The notes beneath the pieces are model-generated. The model ran no database searches. It was not told the origin of the DNA and saw only the letters and a list, made by a program, of their open reading frames with translations. A stretch of DNA of 64,000 nucleotides. Source: an uncultured Bacillota bacterium (GTDB lineage Bacteria > Bacillota_I > Bacilli_A > RFN20 > CAG-826). The first letter of the stretch is position 1; each line of letters opens with the position of its first letter. The DNA lies in assembly GCA_949299565.1 (NCBI GenBank), contig OX437086.1, positions 352,919 to 416,918 of the forward strand, written 5' to 3'. Shown here one piece after another: positions 8,021 through 16,335 of the stretch. The position numbers and the translations under genes are program-made.

Positions 8021-8296
8021 ATGAATAAAGCTGATTTAATCGATAAAGTTGCTGACCAAGCTGAGCTCTCGCACCGTGATGCAGAGGCGGCGGTTGAAGC
8101 TTTACTCGATATCGTGACGAAGTCTCTTGAACGCGGCGAAGTTGTGAAACTTTCCGGCTTTGGCATTTTTGAGAAGAAGATGCGGGCTGCTCGCGAAGGC
8201 ACAAATCCTGCCACGCAAGCGAAGATTCAAATTCCCGAATCTTATTCAATTTCGTTCAAGGTTTCAAAGACTTTGAAAGAAGCTCTCAATAAATAA
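8021..8296 (+). CDS. hup: HU-family DNA-binding protein
   Basis: A 91-residue histone-like protein that bends and compacts DNA as a dimer. It matches HU over its full length: the N-terminal helix pair MNKADLIDKVADQAELSHRDA, the GEVVKLSGFGIFEKK turn, and the beta-arm region ending in a short basic helix. The arm reads REGTNPATQAKIQIP, the HU pattern (R-x-G-x-NP-x-T) with the intercalating Pro. The gene is monocistronic, with a strong ribosome binding site and its own terminator, as expected for an abundant protein. Confidence 0.97.
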   Translation: MNKADLIDKVADQAELSHRDAEAAVEALLDIVTKSLERGEVVKLSGFGIFEKKMRAAREGTNPATQAKIQIPESYSISFKVSKTLKEALNK

Positions 8297-8317
8297 GAGA
8301 TTTTCTAAGCGATGAAG

Positions 8318-8342
8318 GCTCTCCTTCGGGAGAGCTTTTTTG
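8318..8342 (+). terminator. hup terminator
   Basis: GCTCTCC-TTCG-GGAGAGC followed by six T: a 7-bp stem with a stable UUCG loop. Confidence 0.93.
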
Positions 8343-8354
8343 TAAAATGGTAGT

Positions 8355-8975
8355 ATGAATTTACCATCCCCGTTTTTGAATCTTGCACACATATATGAAG
8401 AACACGGCTTCAATCTTTATTTAGTTGGTGGTTCTACTAGGGATTTCCTTTTGAATCGTCCTTTTCTTGATTTCGATTGTGCAACCGATGCCTTAATAGA
8501 GGAGGAGGAAAAATTTCTCCCGCCTTTTAAATCTCCATTCGCCATTTATGGATCCATCTCTTTGAATCTTGAAGGCTATAAATTCGATATCACAACTTTA
8601 AGAGAAGAAAGCGACTACGATGATTTCCGTCATCCGCGCGTTGTGAGATTCGTGAAGGATCCGTTTCTGGACGCCAAAAGACGCGATTTTACGATCAATG
8701 CTTTATATCTAAAAAGCGATGGGCAAGTTTTGGATTATTATGGAGGTCTGGATGATCTCAAAAACAAGGTCATCCGTTTTATCGGCGATCCTTTTGTTCG
8801 TGTCAAAGAAGATCCGTTAAGGATTTTAAGAGCCGAGCGTTTCGCGGATAATTTGGGCTTTTCTTTCGCTGAAGAAACAAAAATTGCCTTAGAGAAAGGA
8901 CGCTATCTCTTAAAGCACTTAAATCCTGCTAAAATACAGGAGGAAATGAGGAAAAGAAGCGATGAAAAAAACTAG
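8355..8975 (+). CDS. cca: CCA tRNA nucleotidyltransferase head domain (short form)
   Basis: Class II CCA-adding enzymes repair or add the 3' CCA of tRNAs. This 206-residue protein has the catalytic head: LVGGSTRDFLL with the DFDCATDA carboxylates (motif A, about residues 23-47), RRDFTINAL (motif B, about 109-117), FIGDPFVRVKEDPLRILRAE (about 140-159, motif C and after) and a motif-E-like NPAKIQEEM near the end. It stops there, where family members run on to about 350-450 residues with body, tail or HD domains. The stop overlaps dnaD by 14 bp and no continuation is seen in other frames, so the shortness looks real. TAAAAT lies 6 nt before the ATG, which has no Shine-Dalgarno. Confidence 0.85.
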   Translation: MNLPSPFLNLAHIYEEHGFNLYLVGGSTRDFLLNRPFLDFDCATDALIEEEEKFLPPFKSPFAIYGSISLNLEGYKFDITTLREESDYDDFRHPRVVRFVKDPFLDAKRRDFTINALYLKSDGQVLDYYGGLDDLKNKVIRFIGDPFVRVKEDPLRILRAERFADNLGFSFAEETKIALEKGRYLLKHLNPAKIQEEMRKRSDEKN

Positions 8976-9615
8976 TTTAGAAAACGCCATCAGCTTCCGT
9001 TATGCCCTCTTAGATTCTTATAAAAAACTTGGTTTAACTGAAGGCGAGACAATGGTGGCTCTCATGATTGACCATCTTTTAGAGCAAGGGAATAGTTTCA
9101 TCACTCCTGATCTTTTAGCCCTTCGAATGAATTATAGCGTTGAGGAATTAGACGCTATTTTGGTTGAACTATTAAAGAATGGCTATCTTACATACGAGAG
9201 CAAAGACGATAAATTGCGAGTTTCGATTAAGGGGTTGCGTTACGCTGTTTATAAAGAATTGAGAAGGACTTTGGCTCGCGAAGAAAAGGAAAACGAAAAT
9301 GAGCAAAGCAAAAATAACCTTCAGACATTGCTAGCGCTTTTTGAGGATAAATTGGCGCGACCTTTATCGCCTTTAGAGAAAGAAGTCGTGGCAAGTTGGC
9401 TTTCTTCCGGTTATAGCACTGAAGAAATAAAGGATGCTTTGATGGACGTTCTTCGTGAAAATGAGAGAAGTCTCAAGGCCGTTGAACATCAGATGAAAAA
9501 GCGGAGACGTTCTGATGACATCGCTAAAGAAGGCGTCAGCGCCATCGATGATAATTACAACGAAGACATCACAAAAGTTTTAGAGGAGGCCGCCAAGCTA
9601 TTCAATGAAGATTGA
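8962..9615 (+). CDS. dnaD: DnaD-family replication initiation/restart protein
   Basis: DnaD acts with DnaB and DnaI in loading the replicative helicase in Bacillota. The 217-residue protein has an N-terminal winged-helix domain (about residues 18-85, with GETMVALMIDHLL) and a C-terminal DnaD domain (about 120-195, LSPLEKEVVASWLSSGYSTE then a helix with DVLRENE), followed by an acidic tail. It overlaps cca by 14 bp and the next gene is nth, the same dnaD-nth pair as in B. subtilis. The ATG follows an AGGAGGAAATGAGG stretch in the cca tail that can serve as a ribosome site. Confidence 0.92.
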   Translation: MKKTSLENAISFRYALLDSYKKLGLTEGETMVALMIDHLLEQGNSFITPDLLALRMNYSVEELDAILVELLKNGYLTYESKDDKLRVSIKGLRYAVYKELRRTLAREEKENENEQSKNNLQTLLALFEDKLARPLSPLEKEVVASWLSSGYSTEEIKDALMDVLRENERSLKAVEHQMKKRRRSDDIAKEGVSAIDDNYNEDITKVLEEAAKLFNED

Positions 9616-10255
9616 ACCATCTTTCGTCAAAGAAGTGCTTCATGAAAAATATCCCGATAGTCAAGCCTTCCTCTCTTTCCATAATGATTTTGAGTGTTTG
9701 GTGGCTATCGTTTTATCGGCCCAAACCACTGATAAAGCTGTCAATAAGGTAACACCAGAACTTTTTAGATATTTTCCAACGATAGAAGCGATGGCTGTAG
9801 CCCCAGTTTCAGAAATTTATTCTTTAATTTCCTCTTTAGGCTTGGCTTCGAGCAAAGCACGTTACTTGTCGATGCTGAGCAAAATTTTAATGAATCAATA
9901 CGGCTCAACAGTTCCTCATGATTTCAAGACTCTTTGTAGCTTGCCGGGTGTTGGAACAAAAACGGCTGGAGTTTTTCTTTTAGAACGAGATGAGGCTAAA
10001 ACGTTTCCGGTCGATACGCACATTAAGCGTCTCGCTTACCGCTTTGGCTATTCTGCTTTGGAGGATTCGCCATTAAAGGTTACAAAGAAATTAGAAAAAA
10101 TCTTTCCGAAGGAAGAATGGAATTTTCTTCATCATGCTTTCATAAGCTTTGGTCGCAAGATCTGCAAAGCCTTAAATCCTCAATGTGCGGAATGTCCGTT
10201 TTTGGACAAATGTCCTTATTTAGCGAAGAAAAAGCGATCAACCTCTCTTAAATAA
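9605..10255 (+). CDS. nth: endonuclease III (DNA glycosylase/AP lyase)
   Basis: Nth removes oxidised pyrimidines and cleaves abasic sites. The 216-residue protein has the helix-hairpin-helix LPGVGTKTAGVFL with the catalytic Lys (K in GTKTAG), the catalytic Asp in FPVDTHIKRLAYR, and the C-terminal [4Fe-4S] motif CKALNPQCAECPFLDKC (C-x6-C-x2-C-x5-C). It starts inside the end of dnaD (11 bp overlap). Its last 40 bp overlap the end of recU on the opposite strand, so the two converge without a terminator between them. Confidence 0.97.
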   Translation: MKIEPSFVKEVLHEKYPDSQAFLSFHNDFECLVAIVLSAQTTDKAVNKVTPELFRYFPTIEAMAVAPVSEIYSLISSLGLASSKARYLSMLSKILMNQYGSTVPHDFKTLCSLPGVGTKTAGVFLLERDEAKTFPVDTHIKRLAYRFGYSALEDSPLKVTKKLEKIFPKEEWNFLHHAFISFGRKICKALNPQCAECPFLDKCPYLAKKKRSTSLK

Positions 10256-10806
10256 TCGTAGCGGAGTGGGTAGGATTCTTTGACAATAAGCCCATGTTCG
10301 TTCAAAAAAGAAAAAGGAATCGAGCTTCGAGGCTTATTTTCATAAAACTCGATGATATATTGAGCGGGGACAAGAAACGTCTTGTTAATTTGATAACAAT
10401 TGATGAGAAAAAAGGCAATTCCTTGATGTTTTATAACGTTTTTTAAGTGTTCGATTTGCTGCTTCGGAATGTTATGGAGAGGAAACGAAGTTTTTGAATG
10501 GGTGCTTTTGGCTTCGAAATCAATGTAACGACCGCGATAGACGCCGTTATAATCGGTTGTTGACTGTTTCTCAAAATAGGCCTCGACAATCTTGGCTCCT
10601 TTTGAATAATCGACACGCACAACATTGATTGGCGTCGTGCGCTTATAAATTAGAGCACGCCCCGAATTCAGATATATTTCATTTGTCGCGTTGATGTCGT
10701 CTTCAAAACCCATTCCACGATTCGCGGCTCGCGCATCTTTTTTTCGTGGCATTTTATCTGGTTTTTCTTGAGGGAGAAAAACGCCTTTCGGATAGTGGAT
10801 GCTCAT
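10216..10806 (-). CDS. recU: Holliday junction resolvase RecU
   Basis: RecU cleaves Holliday junctions during recombination and repair in Bacillota. The 196-residue protein shows the family start NRGMGFEDDINATNEIY (about residues 29-45) and the nuclease core YNGVYRGRYIDFEAKST (about 90-106, catalytic Asp/Glu/Lys). A LHNIPKQQIEHL helix and ITFFL-like strand follow. Its start overlaps the exonuclease gene by 4 bp, so the two form a minus-strand operon, and its 3' end overlaps nth by 40 bp. In B. subtilis recU is also close to gpsB and rnpB, as here. Confidence 0.95.
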   Translation of the reverse strand: MSIHYPKGVFLPQEKPDKMPRKKDARAANRGMGFEDDINATNEIYLNSGRALIYKRTTPINVVRVDYSKGAKIVEAYFEKQSTTDYNGVYRGRYIDFEAKSTHSKTSFPLHNIPKQQIEHLKNVIKHQGIAFFLINCYQINKTFLVPAQYIIEFYENKPRSSIPFSFLNEHGLIVKESYPLRYDYLREVDRFFFAK

Positions 10807-11525
10807 AACGATTCCTCGATCAAAGTTTTGAATTCAGCAAGCGAAACTGTTTCGTTGCTGGCTAATTCCTTTAGTAAAAGCCTGATCGGCTCTGGACATT
10901 TAGCGCCTCTGAGCAACGTTTTTTGGTATTCAGCGACTAAAATATTTTTCTTTTGAATTGTCGCTTGAAAAAGTTGCCGTAAATTGATTGCATCGTATGC
11001 TCCGTCATGGGCTTTACCGATAGGCTCAATTTCGAAAATTTCCAAGAGTTTTTGAAGCGATAAGGAATTTCCGTTTTCGTTTTGAATATAGTGATGAATA
11101 AAATTTTGGAAATCAAAATAATGCGAAGCGATAAAGTTGAGCCAATGATTAGAGGGAGTGGGATTTAATTCGGCTGAACGTCTAAGCATGAAAAGATCGC
11201 CCTCACCGAAAGCGACAAAAATTGAAGATGACCAATATTTGCCAATATAGGAGCGGAAGCGGGCGATTCCTTCAATAAAAGGAAGACCAAGTTTATTTAA
11301 AGTCGCAGGCGAAATGTTTGTCATTTTTTCGACGAGCGGTCCGATGCGATTTTTGGGTTTTGTATAGAGACGCAGCGGCTTCTTAATTTCAACGAATTCG
11401 AGATCTTTTCCTAGCACTACCAATTGAGCGCCAATCTCGATTACCTCGTGTGACCATTGAGTTCCTTCTAAATCAAGAAAAACAAGCGCTTTAGCATTTT
11501 TAAAACGGCGTCTTAGTTCTTTCAC
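10803..11525 (-). CDS. DEDDh-type 3'-5' exonuclease (DnaQ-like)
   Basis: The 240-residue protein has the three exonuclease motifs of the DnaQ fold: FLDLEGT (Exo I, about residues 17-23), an Exo II region around VAFGEGDLFML, and HDGAYDAINLRQLF (Exo III with the His of the DEDDh group, about 193-206). Enzymes of this type proofread or trim DNA or RNA; the substrate cannot be told from sequence. It starts at GTG 11525, and the extended -10 TG-A-TAAAAT (11533-11541 on the minus strand) ends exactly 7 nt before it, suggesting a leaderless GTG start. Its stop overlaps the recU start. It shares a promoter region with the divergent gpsB. Confidence 0.85.
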   Translation of the reverse strand: MKELRRRFKNAKALVFLDLEGTQWSHEVIEIGAQLVVLGKDLEFVEIKKPLRLYTKPKNRIGPLVEKMTNISPATLNKLGLPFIEGIARFRSYIGKYWSSSIFVAFGEGDLFMLRRSAELNPTPSNHWLNFIASHYFDFQNFIHHYIQNENGNSLSLQKLLEIFEIEPIGKAHDGAYDAINLRQLFQATIQKKNILVAEYQKTLLRGAKCPEPIRLLLKELASNETVSLAEFKTLIEESL

Positions 11526-11532
11526 GAAAGTT

Positions 11533-11582
11533 ATTTTATCACTACTCGCTTTCTTGAAGGTAGTCTCCTATCCCTCTATAAT
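11533..11582. promoter_or_regulatory. divergent promoter pair for gpsB-rnpB (+) and exonuclease-recU (-)
   Basis: Plus strand: TTGAAG (11554-11559), 17 bp, TATAAT (11577-11582), near consensus, 10 nt before the gpsB ATG. Minus strand: TG-A-TAAAAT (11541-11533) 7 nt before the exonuclease GTG. The -35 position for the minus promoter falls on the gpsB -35, so the two polymerases should compete. Confidence 0.7.
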
Positions 11583-11592
11583 TTTAAAGAAC

Positions 11593-12003
11593 ATGGACTA
11601 TCGGTTGGAACTTAACGCAAAAGCGATTCTCGAAAAGAAATTTGCCAAAAACGTCAAAGGTTATGATGCATCTGAAGTTGATGAATTTCTTGATTGCGTG
11701 ATTCGCGATTATCAGAAATTCGCGCTTTATCATCGCGACATGGAAGCCCATGCTCAAGCGCTGGAGGAAAAACTTGCCTCAATTTGTAGTGGCAATGAAG
11801 AAAACGAAAAGAATCGACAGAAAACGTTGGAGCGTCTAAAGGAATTAGAGTTAGAAAATGCCTCCTTGCATAACAAGCTCGATGGGATTAAACCGGGAGA
11901 CAATCCAACAGTCGAAAACTTGGAGTATATTCAGCGAATCAACGCTCTCGAGGACTACCTTTATCGCATCGGTGTAGACCCTCGAACAATTAAGGCTAAA
12001 TAA
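11593..12003 (+). CDS. gpsB: GpsB/DivIVA-family cell-division protein
   Basis: GpsB is a cytoplasmic hexameric adaptor at the division site that links cell-wall synthases and FtsZ-associated factors. The 136-residue protein starts MDYRLELNAKAILEKKF and has the DivIVA N-terminal signature FAKNVKGYDASEVDEFLDCV (about residues 17-36). A long coiled coil (about 40-95) and a C-terminal helical segment follow. I chose ATG 11593 because upstream in-frame codons lie in the promoter. That leaves only about 3-4 nt between the predicted transcript start and the ATG, so the mRNA should be leaderless. The gene is directly followed by rnpB, as in B. subtilis. Confidence 0.92.
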   Translation: MDYRLELNAKAILEKKFAKNVKGYDASEVDEFLDCVIRDYQKFALYHRDMEAHAQALEEKLASICSGNEENEKNRQKTLERLKELELENASLHNKLDGIKPGDNPTVENLEYIQRINALEDYLYRIGVDPRTIKAK

Positions 12004-12333
12004 TCCGGTCCAGGCAGCTGCTCGTTGATGAAAACGAGAGGAAAGTCCATGCTCGCATAGCCTGTGATGGCTATAGTGTTTGCGCCGAACGAATGAATAA
12101 GTTCGGGTACGCGGGAGCGCGTAACGGCGGATGATGTTCTCCCCGAGAACTGATCCTGAAAGTGCCACAGAGACGAGTCCTTTGGCGACAGAGGAATGAA
12201 ACGCGGTAAACCCCACAAGCGAGAAACCCAAATTTGGTAGGGGAAGGAAGCAAAACGAAACGAAGTCGAGCTTTCCTAGCCTAGCTAGAGATTAATTGCT
12301 GCCCTCGACAGAACATGGCTTATCGGGCCGGAT
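12003..12333 (+). ncRNA. rnpB: RNase P RNA (bacterial, type B-like)
   Basis: This is the catalytic RNA of RNase P, which matures tRNA 5' ends. Conserved blocks are in order: GAGGAAAGTCCATGCTCGCA (CR-I), TGAAAGTGCCACAGAGACGA, GAAACGCGGTAAACCCC, GCGAGAAACCCAAATTTGGT, and ACAGAACATGGCTTAT near the 3' end (CR-V). P1 can be formed by ATCCGGTCC (12003-12011) and GGGCCGGAT (12325-12333) with one G-U pair. The block after CCTGAAAGTGCC resembles the Bacillus type B RNA. The first base of P1 is the last base of the gpsB stop codon. Confidence 0.95.
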
Positions 12334-12349
12334 ACTCAAGGAGAAATTT

Positions 12350-12988
12350 ATGAACATTCCGAATCGCATTACTCTTTCAAGAATCATTTTGATGCTTCTC
12401 CTTTTTGTGACGTTGATGATCTTGGACTTTTTGCCAAGCCATTATTTCACTTTGATGCTTGGCGATTCAGGAATCAACGTCGTGTATTTTGTAACCTTTA
12501 TTGTTTTTGTAATCGCGGCTTCTACCGATTATTTTGATGGACATTTAGCGCGGAAATGGCATCAAGTTAGCGATTTAGGGAAATTTCTTGATCCGGTTGC
12601 CGACAAGCTTTTAGTGGACGTGATGCTCATTTATTTGGCCGTTCCGCATTTTGGATTAAGTTCGCAACTTTCGATTCCTCTTTTTGCTGTCATCATCATG
12701 GTGGCTCGTGATTTGGTAATTGACGCCCTTCGGGCAATCGCAGCGAGCAAAGGAAAAGTTTTAGCCGCGAACATGTGGGGCAAAGCCAAAACTGTCTTGC
12801 AAATGATCGCAATCCCGCTTGTCCTTCTTAACGGATGGCCTTTCTCATATTTTGATAGTAGTTGGCCAACATATTTGCACATCACCGATTTCTTTGTTTA
12901 CGCTGCAACGCTTGTTTCTTTGTTGAGCATGATTGTTTATTTATGGCAAAATCGCACAGTGTTCCAGGAGAAAAAAGGCGATGCTTGA
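12350..12988 (+). CDS. pgsA: CDP-diacylglycerol-glycerol-3-phosphate 3-phosphatidyltransferase
   Basis: PgsA makes phosphatidylglycerol phosphate at the membrane, the committed step to phosphatidylglycerol. The 212-residue protein has about six membrane helices and the CDP-alcohol phosphatidyltransferase motif DYFDGHLARKWHQVSDLGKF followed by LDPVADK (D-G-x2-A-R-x8-G-x3-D-x3-D; about residues 61-88). The ATG at 12350 follows AAGGAG with good spacing; the upstream in-frame start at 12296 would lie inside rnpB. It heads pgsA-cinA-recA, the B. subtilis order, and overlaps cinA by 8 bp. Confidence 0.96.
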   Translation: MNIPNRITLSRIILMLLLFVTLMILDFLPSHYFTLMLGDSGINVVYFVTFIVFVIAASTDYFDGHLARKWHQVSDLGKFLDPVADKLLVDVMLIYLAVPHFGLSSQLSIPLFAVIIMVARDLVIDALRAIAASKGKVLAANMWGKAKTVLQMIAIPLVLLNGWPFSYFDSSWPTYLHITDFFVYAATLVSLLSMIVYLWQNRTVFQEKKGDA

Positions 12989-13457
12989 TTTAGCTAAGGC
13001 GCAGAAAGTTCTGAATTTGCTTGCGACTTATCATTTGACGTTAGGCGCTGTTGAATCTTTGACCGGCGGTTTGTTCAGCGCTCTTTTGACGGCAATTCCT
13101 GGAGCCTCACAAGTTTTTAAAGGTTCAATTGTCAGTTATTCTTCCTCTGTTAAAGAAAAGACAGTTTTAGTAGAACCGCGTCTCATTACAAAACACGGAG
13201 TTGTTTCGCAGCCCGTCGCCAATGCTATGGCTTTAAACGGTCGGAAGATTCTCGATGTAAACATTTGTGTTTCTTTCACCGGCAACGCTGGTCCCACTAA
13301 AGAGATTGGAGTTGCTCCCGTCGGGCGTGTGCATATGGCTATTTCAACAAAAAAAGGAATTGTTGAAATCCAACAAGATTTCACCGGCGGGCGCGGTGAA
13401 ATTCGTGAAAAATGCGTCGATATGATGTTTGATGAACTGATTGCGATCTTCGCATAA
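12981..13457 (+). CDS. cinA: CinA C-terminal domain protein (nicotinamide-nucleotide amidase)
   Basis: This 158-residue protein is only the PncC/CinA C-terminal domain, which deamidates nicotinamide mononucleotide to recycle NAD breakdown products. Family marks are the [20 protein letters not shown] segment (about residues 22-41), GSIVSYSS, and SFTGNAGPT (about 95-103). The N-terminal MoaB-like half found in B. subtilis CinA is absent. The ATG at 12981 is preceded by AGGAG; a longer reading from 12933 would run through pgsA. It keeps the conserved position between pgsA and recA. Confidence 0.93.
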   Translation: MLDLAKAQKVLNLLATYHLTLGAVESLTGGLFSALLTAIPGASQVFKGSIVSYSSSVKEKTVLVEPRLITKHGVVSQPVANAMALNGRKILDVNICVSFTGNAGPTKEIGVAPVGRVHMAISTKKGIVEIQQDFTGGRGEIREKCVDMMFDELIAIFA

Positions 13458-13504
13458 GGGCATTTCTTTCAAAAAGTTTCTATTTAAAGTTAAAGGAGAG
13501 TTTT

Positions 13505-14521
13505 ATGGCGGAAAAAAAGAAAGAAGAAAATAGTCTTGATAAGAATGAAATTTTAGAAGAGACACTGAAAAATATTCAAAAAACATACGGCAAAGGCTCG
13601 GTTATGCTGATGGGCGAAAAGCCGCATGTCGATGTTGATGCGATTCCTAGCGGATCATTGCTTTTGGATGAAACGCTTGGAGTAGGCGGTTATCCGCGTG
13701 GACGAATCATTGAAATTTATGGTCCAGAATCATCAGGTAAGACTACTTTAGCTTTGCATGCGGTGGCTGAGGCCCAAAAGAAGGGCGGGCGTTGCGCTTA
13801 TGTCGACGCTGAGCACGCTATCGATCCAGAATATAGCGCGCGCTTAGGCGTGGACATCGATGAATTAATTCTTTCGCAACCCGATTCAGGTGAACAAGCG
13901 CTTGAAATTGTTGAGATGTTAGCGACTAGCGGAGCGATTGATTTGATCATCGTTGATTCGGTAGCGGCTTTAGTGCCCCAAGCTGAATTGGATGGAGTTA
14001 TGGGCGATAACCAAGTCGGATTGCAAGCTCGTTTAATGTCGAAGGCAATGCGAAAAATCACGGCGATTCTTTCACGTACGAATTGTACGGTTATCTTCAT
14101 CAACCAGTTGCGTGAAAAGGTCGGGGTAATGTATGGAAATCCTGAAACGACAACCGGTGGTCGGGCTCTTAAATTCTATGCCTCTATTCGTTTGGATTTA
14201 AGAAGGGCTGACGCTCTTAAAAACGGGGCAGACATTATTGGCAATAGCGTCAAGGTTAAAGTCGTTAAAAATAAGGTAGCTCCGCCATTTAAAAGTTGCC
14301 TCATCGATATAACATACGGCAAAGGAATTTCTAAAGAAGGCGAACTTTTAGATTTAGGCGTGGAAGATGGTTACGTCCAAAAGAGCGGCAATTGGTATGA
14401 AATTAATGGCGAGAAAATCGGTAATGGTCGAGAAGCTTCCAAGGGCTTTTTAAAAGATCATCCTGAAGTCGCCGTCGATTTGGAAAACAAAATTCGCGCG
14501 CGTTTCGCTGAAAAAAAGTAA
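13505..14521 (+). CDS. recA: recombinase RecA
   Basis: RecA forms the nucleoprotein filament for homologous recombination and triggers LexA cleavage. The 338-residue protein has Walker [14 protein letters not shown] (about residues 75-87), the [12 protein letters not shown]-like block ([12 protein letters not shown]), Walker [17 protein letters not shown], and the [21 protein letters not shown]1/L2 DNA-binding region. AAAGGAG precedes the ATG at good spacing. No LexA box was recognised upstream, so SOS control is not supported by the sequence. Confidence 0.98.
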   Translation: MAEKKKEENSLDKNEILEETLKNIQKTYGKGSVMLMGEKPHVDVDAIPSGSLLLDETLGVGGYPRGRIIEIYGPESSGKTTLALHAVAEAQKKGGRCAYVDAEHAIDPEYSARLGVDIDELILSQPDSGEQALEIVEMLATSGAIDLIIVDSVAALVPQAELDGVMGDNQVGLQARLMSKAMRKITAILSRTNCTVIFINQLREKVGVMYGNPETTTGGRALKFYASIRLDLRRADALKNGADIIGNSVKVKVVKNKVAPPFKSCLIDITYGKGISKEGELLDLGVEDGYVQKSGNWYEINGEKIGNGREASKGFLKDHPEVAVDLENKIRARFAEKK

Positions 14522-14534
14522 GAATATAGAAGAG

Positions 14535-14570
14535 AAATCTCCGCAAAAACGCGGGGATTTTTTCTTTTTC
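14535..14570 (+). terminator. recA terminator
   Basis: AAATCTCCGC-AAAAAC-GCGGGGATTT, a 10-bp stem (one G-U) running into a T-rich tail. Confidence 0.93.
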
Positions 14571-14633
14571 TCTCTGTGATTATCAGAATGAAAACAAAAT
14601 AGCAAAAACATGAGAGGCAAGAAGTTATTTTCG

Positions 14634-14757
14634 TGTTACAATCACTATGTGCCGTAAGCACCAAAAAGTTTTCATTGTTTCTCTCTATATAAAATCAATA
14701 GTGACACATGATGTGTTTGGGGCTTTCCGGAATTATTTTCATTAGGAGTTTATATTT
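14634..14757 (+). promoter_or_regulatory. rny leader with extended -10 and palindrome
   Basis: TG-T-TACAAT (14634-14642) is an extended -10. The roughly 110-nt leader then holds the inverted repeat ACACAT-G-ATGTGT (14704-14716) and the Shine-Dalgarno AGGAG just before the rny ATG. Nothing else was recognised in the 236-bp recA-rny gap. Confidence 0.4.
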
Positions 14758-16323
14758 ATGGATTTAGGATTAGCCATCCTCACGGCTGTCTTGGCTGCTC
14801 TTGGTGCGGCCATCGTGACTTTTCTCGTTCTCTTTTTCTTGGTTCCAACTGTTCACAAAAGAATTGTTGGAAAAGACGCTAAACGCATTAAAAAGGACGC
14901 AGAAATCAAAGCTGAACGGATTTTAAAGAACGCGCAACTTGACGCTAAACAGGCGCTTTATGAAGCGAAACAGCAAGCGCAAAACGAGGCGCGCGAAATC
15001 AAACAAGAAGCTTTCAGTTTGCAAAACAAGTTAGAAGCGCGGGAACGGACAATCGATGCGCGCGATAACGCTTTGCTCAACAAAGAAAACGCATTAGAGG
15101 CAAAAAATGATGTCCTCAATCAAAAAATCGCAAATTACGATAAGAAAACTCAAGAACTTGAGTCAAACATTTCAAAAATCATTGCTGAACTTGAAAAGGT
15201 TTCTGGAATGTCGACAAAAGAGGCACATGATGAAATAATGCGCCGAGTTGAGAGCCGCATGTCGCAAGAGATTGCCGCCTACATTAAAAATCAAGAAGAT
15301 GAAGCTGAATCGCAAGCAGAGGCCAAAGCTCGCGATTTATTGGCGATGGCATGTGACAAATACGCTCAAGACGTTGTAACAGAACGGACGGTGGCGGTCA
15401 TTTCTTTGCCCAACGATGAATTAAAAGGTCGGATCATCGGACGCGAGGGACGAAACATTCGTGTTTTGGAACAAACTCTCGGAGTCGATTTAGTGATTGA
15501 CGACACGCCGGAAGTCATCACGATTTCATGCTTTAACCCGATTAGACGCGAAATTGCTCGAAGAACTTTGACCGCGCTTGTTAAAGACGGGCGCATTCAA
15601 CCTGGCCGCATTGAAGAAATGGCCGCTAAATATCAAAAGGAAGTTCAAACCGAAACGCAAAAGGTTGGAGAGGAAGCTGCTAACCGCTTAGGCCTTCCGC
15701 GGATTAATCGTGAATTGCTCGGTTACCTCGGACGCTTAAAATATCGCACTTCATATGGGCAAAACGCTCTTGAACATTCAATAGAAGTCGCGCATTTAAC
15801 AGGTTTAATGGCCGCTGAATTAGGACTCGATCAAAATTTAGCAAAGCGAGCGGGCCTCTTGCACGATATTGGCAAGGCTCTCGACTTTGAAGTTGAAGGT
15901 TCGCACGTGGCTTTAGGAGCGGATTTGGCCCGCAAATACAATGAACCGGAAGTTGTTATCAATGCGATTGAATCGCATCATGGCGAAGTGGAACCGAAGA
16001 GTGTCATCGCTTATTTAGTGAAAGCGGCTGATACGTTGTCTGCTGCCCGTCCGGGAGCTAGAAGCGAAACGATGGATGCTTACATTAAGCGGATTACGCA
16101 GTTGGAAGAAATTGCTAATTCCTTCGATGGTGTCCAACAAGCTTATGCAATGCAGGCAGGGCGAGAAGTGCGCGTGATGGTCATTCCCGAAAAGGTGTCA
16201 GATGCTGAGGCTGTGAAGATGGCGCAAGAGATGCGCGATAAAATCGAAACGACAATGGCATATCCAGGTCAAATCAAAGTTTCGGTCATTCGCGAATATC
16301 GCGCGGTTGAGACTGCTAAATAA
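14758..16323 (+). CDS. rny: ribonuclease Y
   Basis: RNase Y is the membrane-bound endoribonuclease that starts mRNA decay in many Bacillota. The 521-residue protein has an N-terminal membrane helix (about residues 5-30) and a long charged coiled coil (about 40-190). A KH domain follows (VISLPNDELKGRIIGREGRN, about 214-233), then an HD domain with LLHDIGKALD (about 369-378) and the ESHHGE element. All expected catalytic His/Asp residues are visible. It sits between recA and miaB, as in B. subtilis. The neighbouring MiaB has a tail like RicA, a known RNase Y-complex protein. Confidence 0.97.
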   Translation: MDLGLAILTAVLAALGAAIVTFLVLFFLVPTVHKRIVGKDAKRIKKDAEIKAERILKNAQLDAKQALYEAKQQAQNEAREIKQEAFSLQNKLEARERTIDARDNALLNKENALEAKNDVLNQKIANYDKKTQELESNISKIIAELEKVSGMSTKEAHDEIMRRVESRMSQEIAAYIKNQEDEAESQAEAKARDLLAMACDKYAQDVVTERTVAVISLPNDELKGRIIGREGRNIRVLEQTLGVDLVIDDTPEVITISCFNPIRREIARRTLTALVKDGRIQPGRIEEMAAKYQKEVQTETQKVGEEAANRLGLPRINRELLGYLGRLKYRTSYGQNALEHSIEVAHLTGLMAAELGLDQNLAKRAGLLHDIGKALDFEVEGSHVALGADLARKYNEPEVVINAIESHHGEVEPKSVIAYLVKAADTLSAARPGARSETMDAYIKRITQLEEIANSFDGVQQAYAMQAGREVRVMVIPEKVSDAEAVKMAQEMRDKIETTMAYPGQIKVSVIREYRAVETAK

Positions 16324-16335
16324 GATGAGGATAAA

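Noticed and set aside
8355-9100. Frameshift as the cause of the short CCA enzyme
   Set aside because: No sequence resembling the body or tail domains appears in the other frames after 8975; dnaD begins at once with its conserved start.
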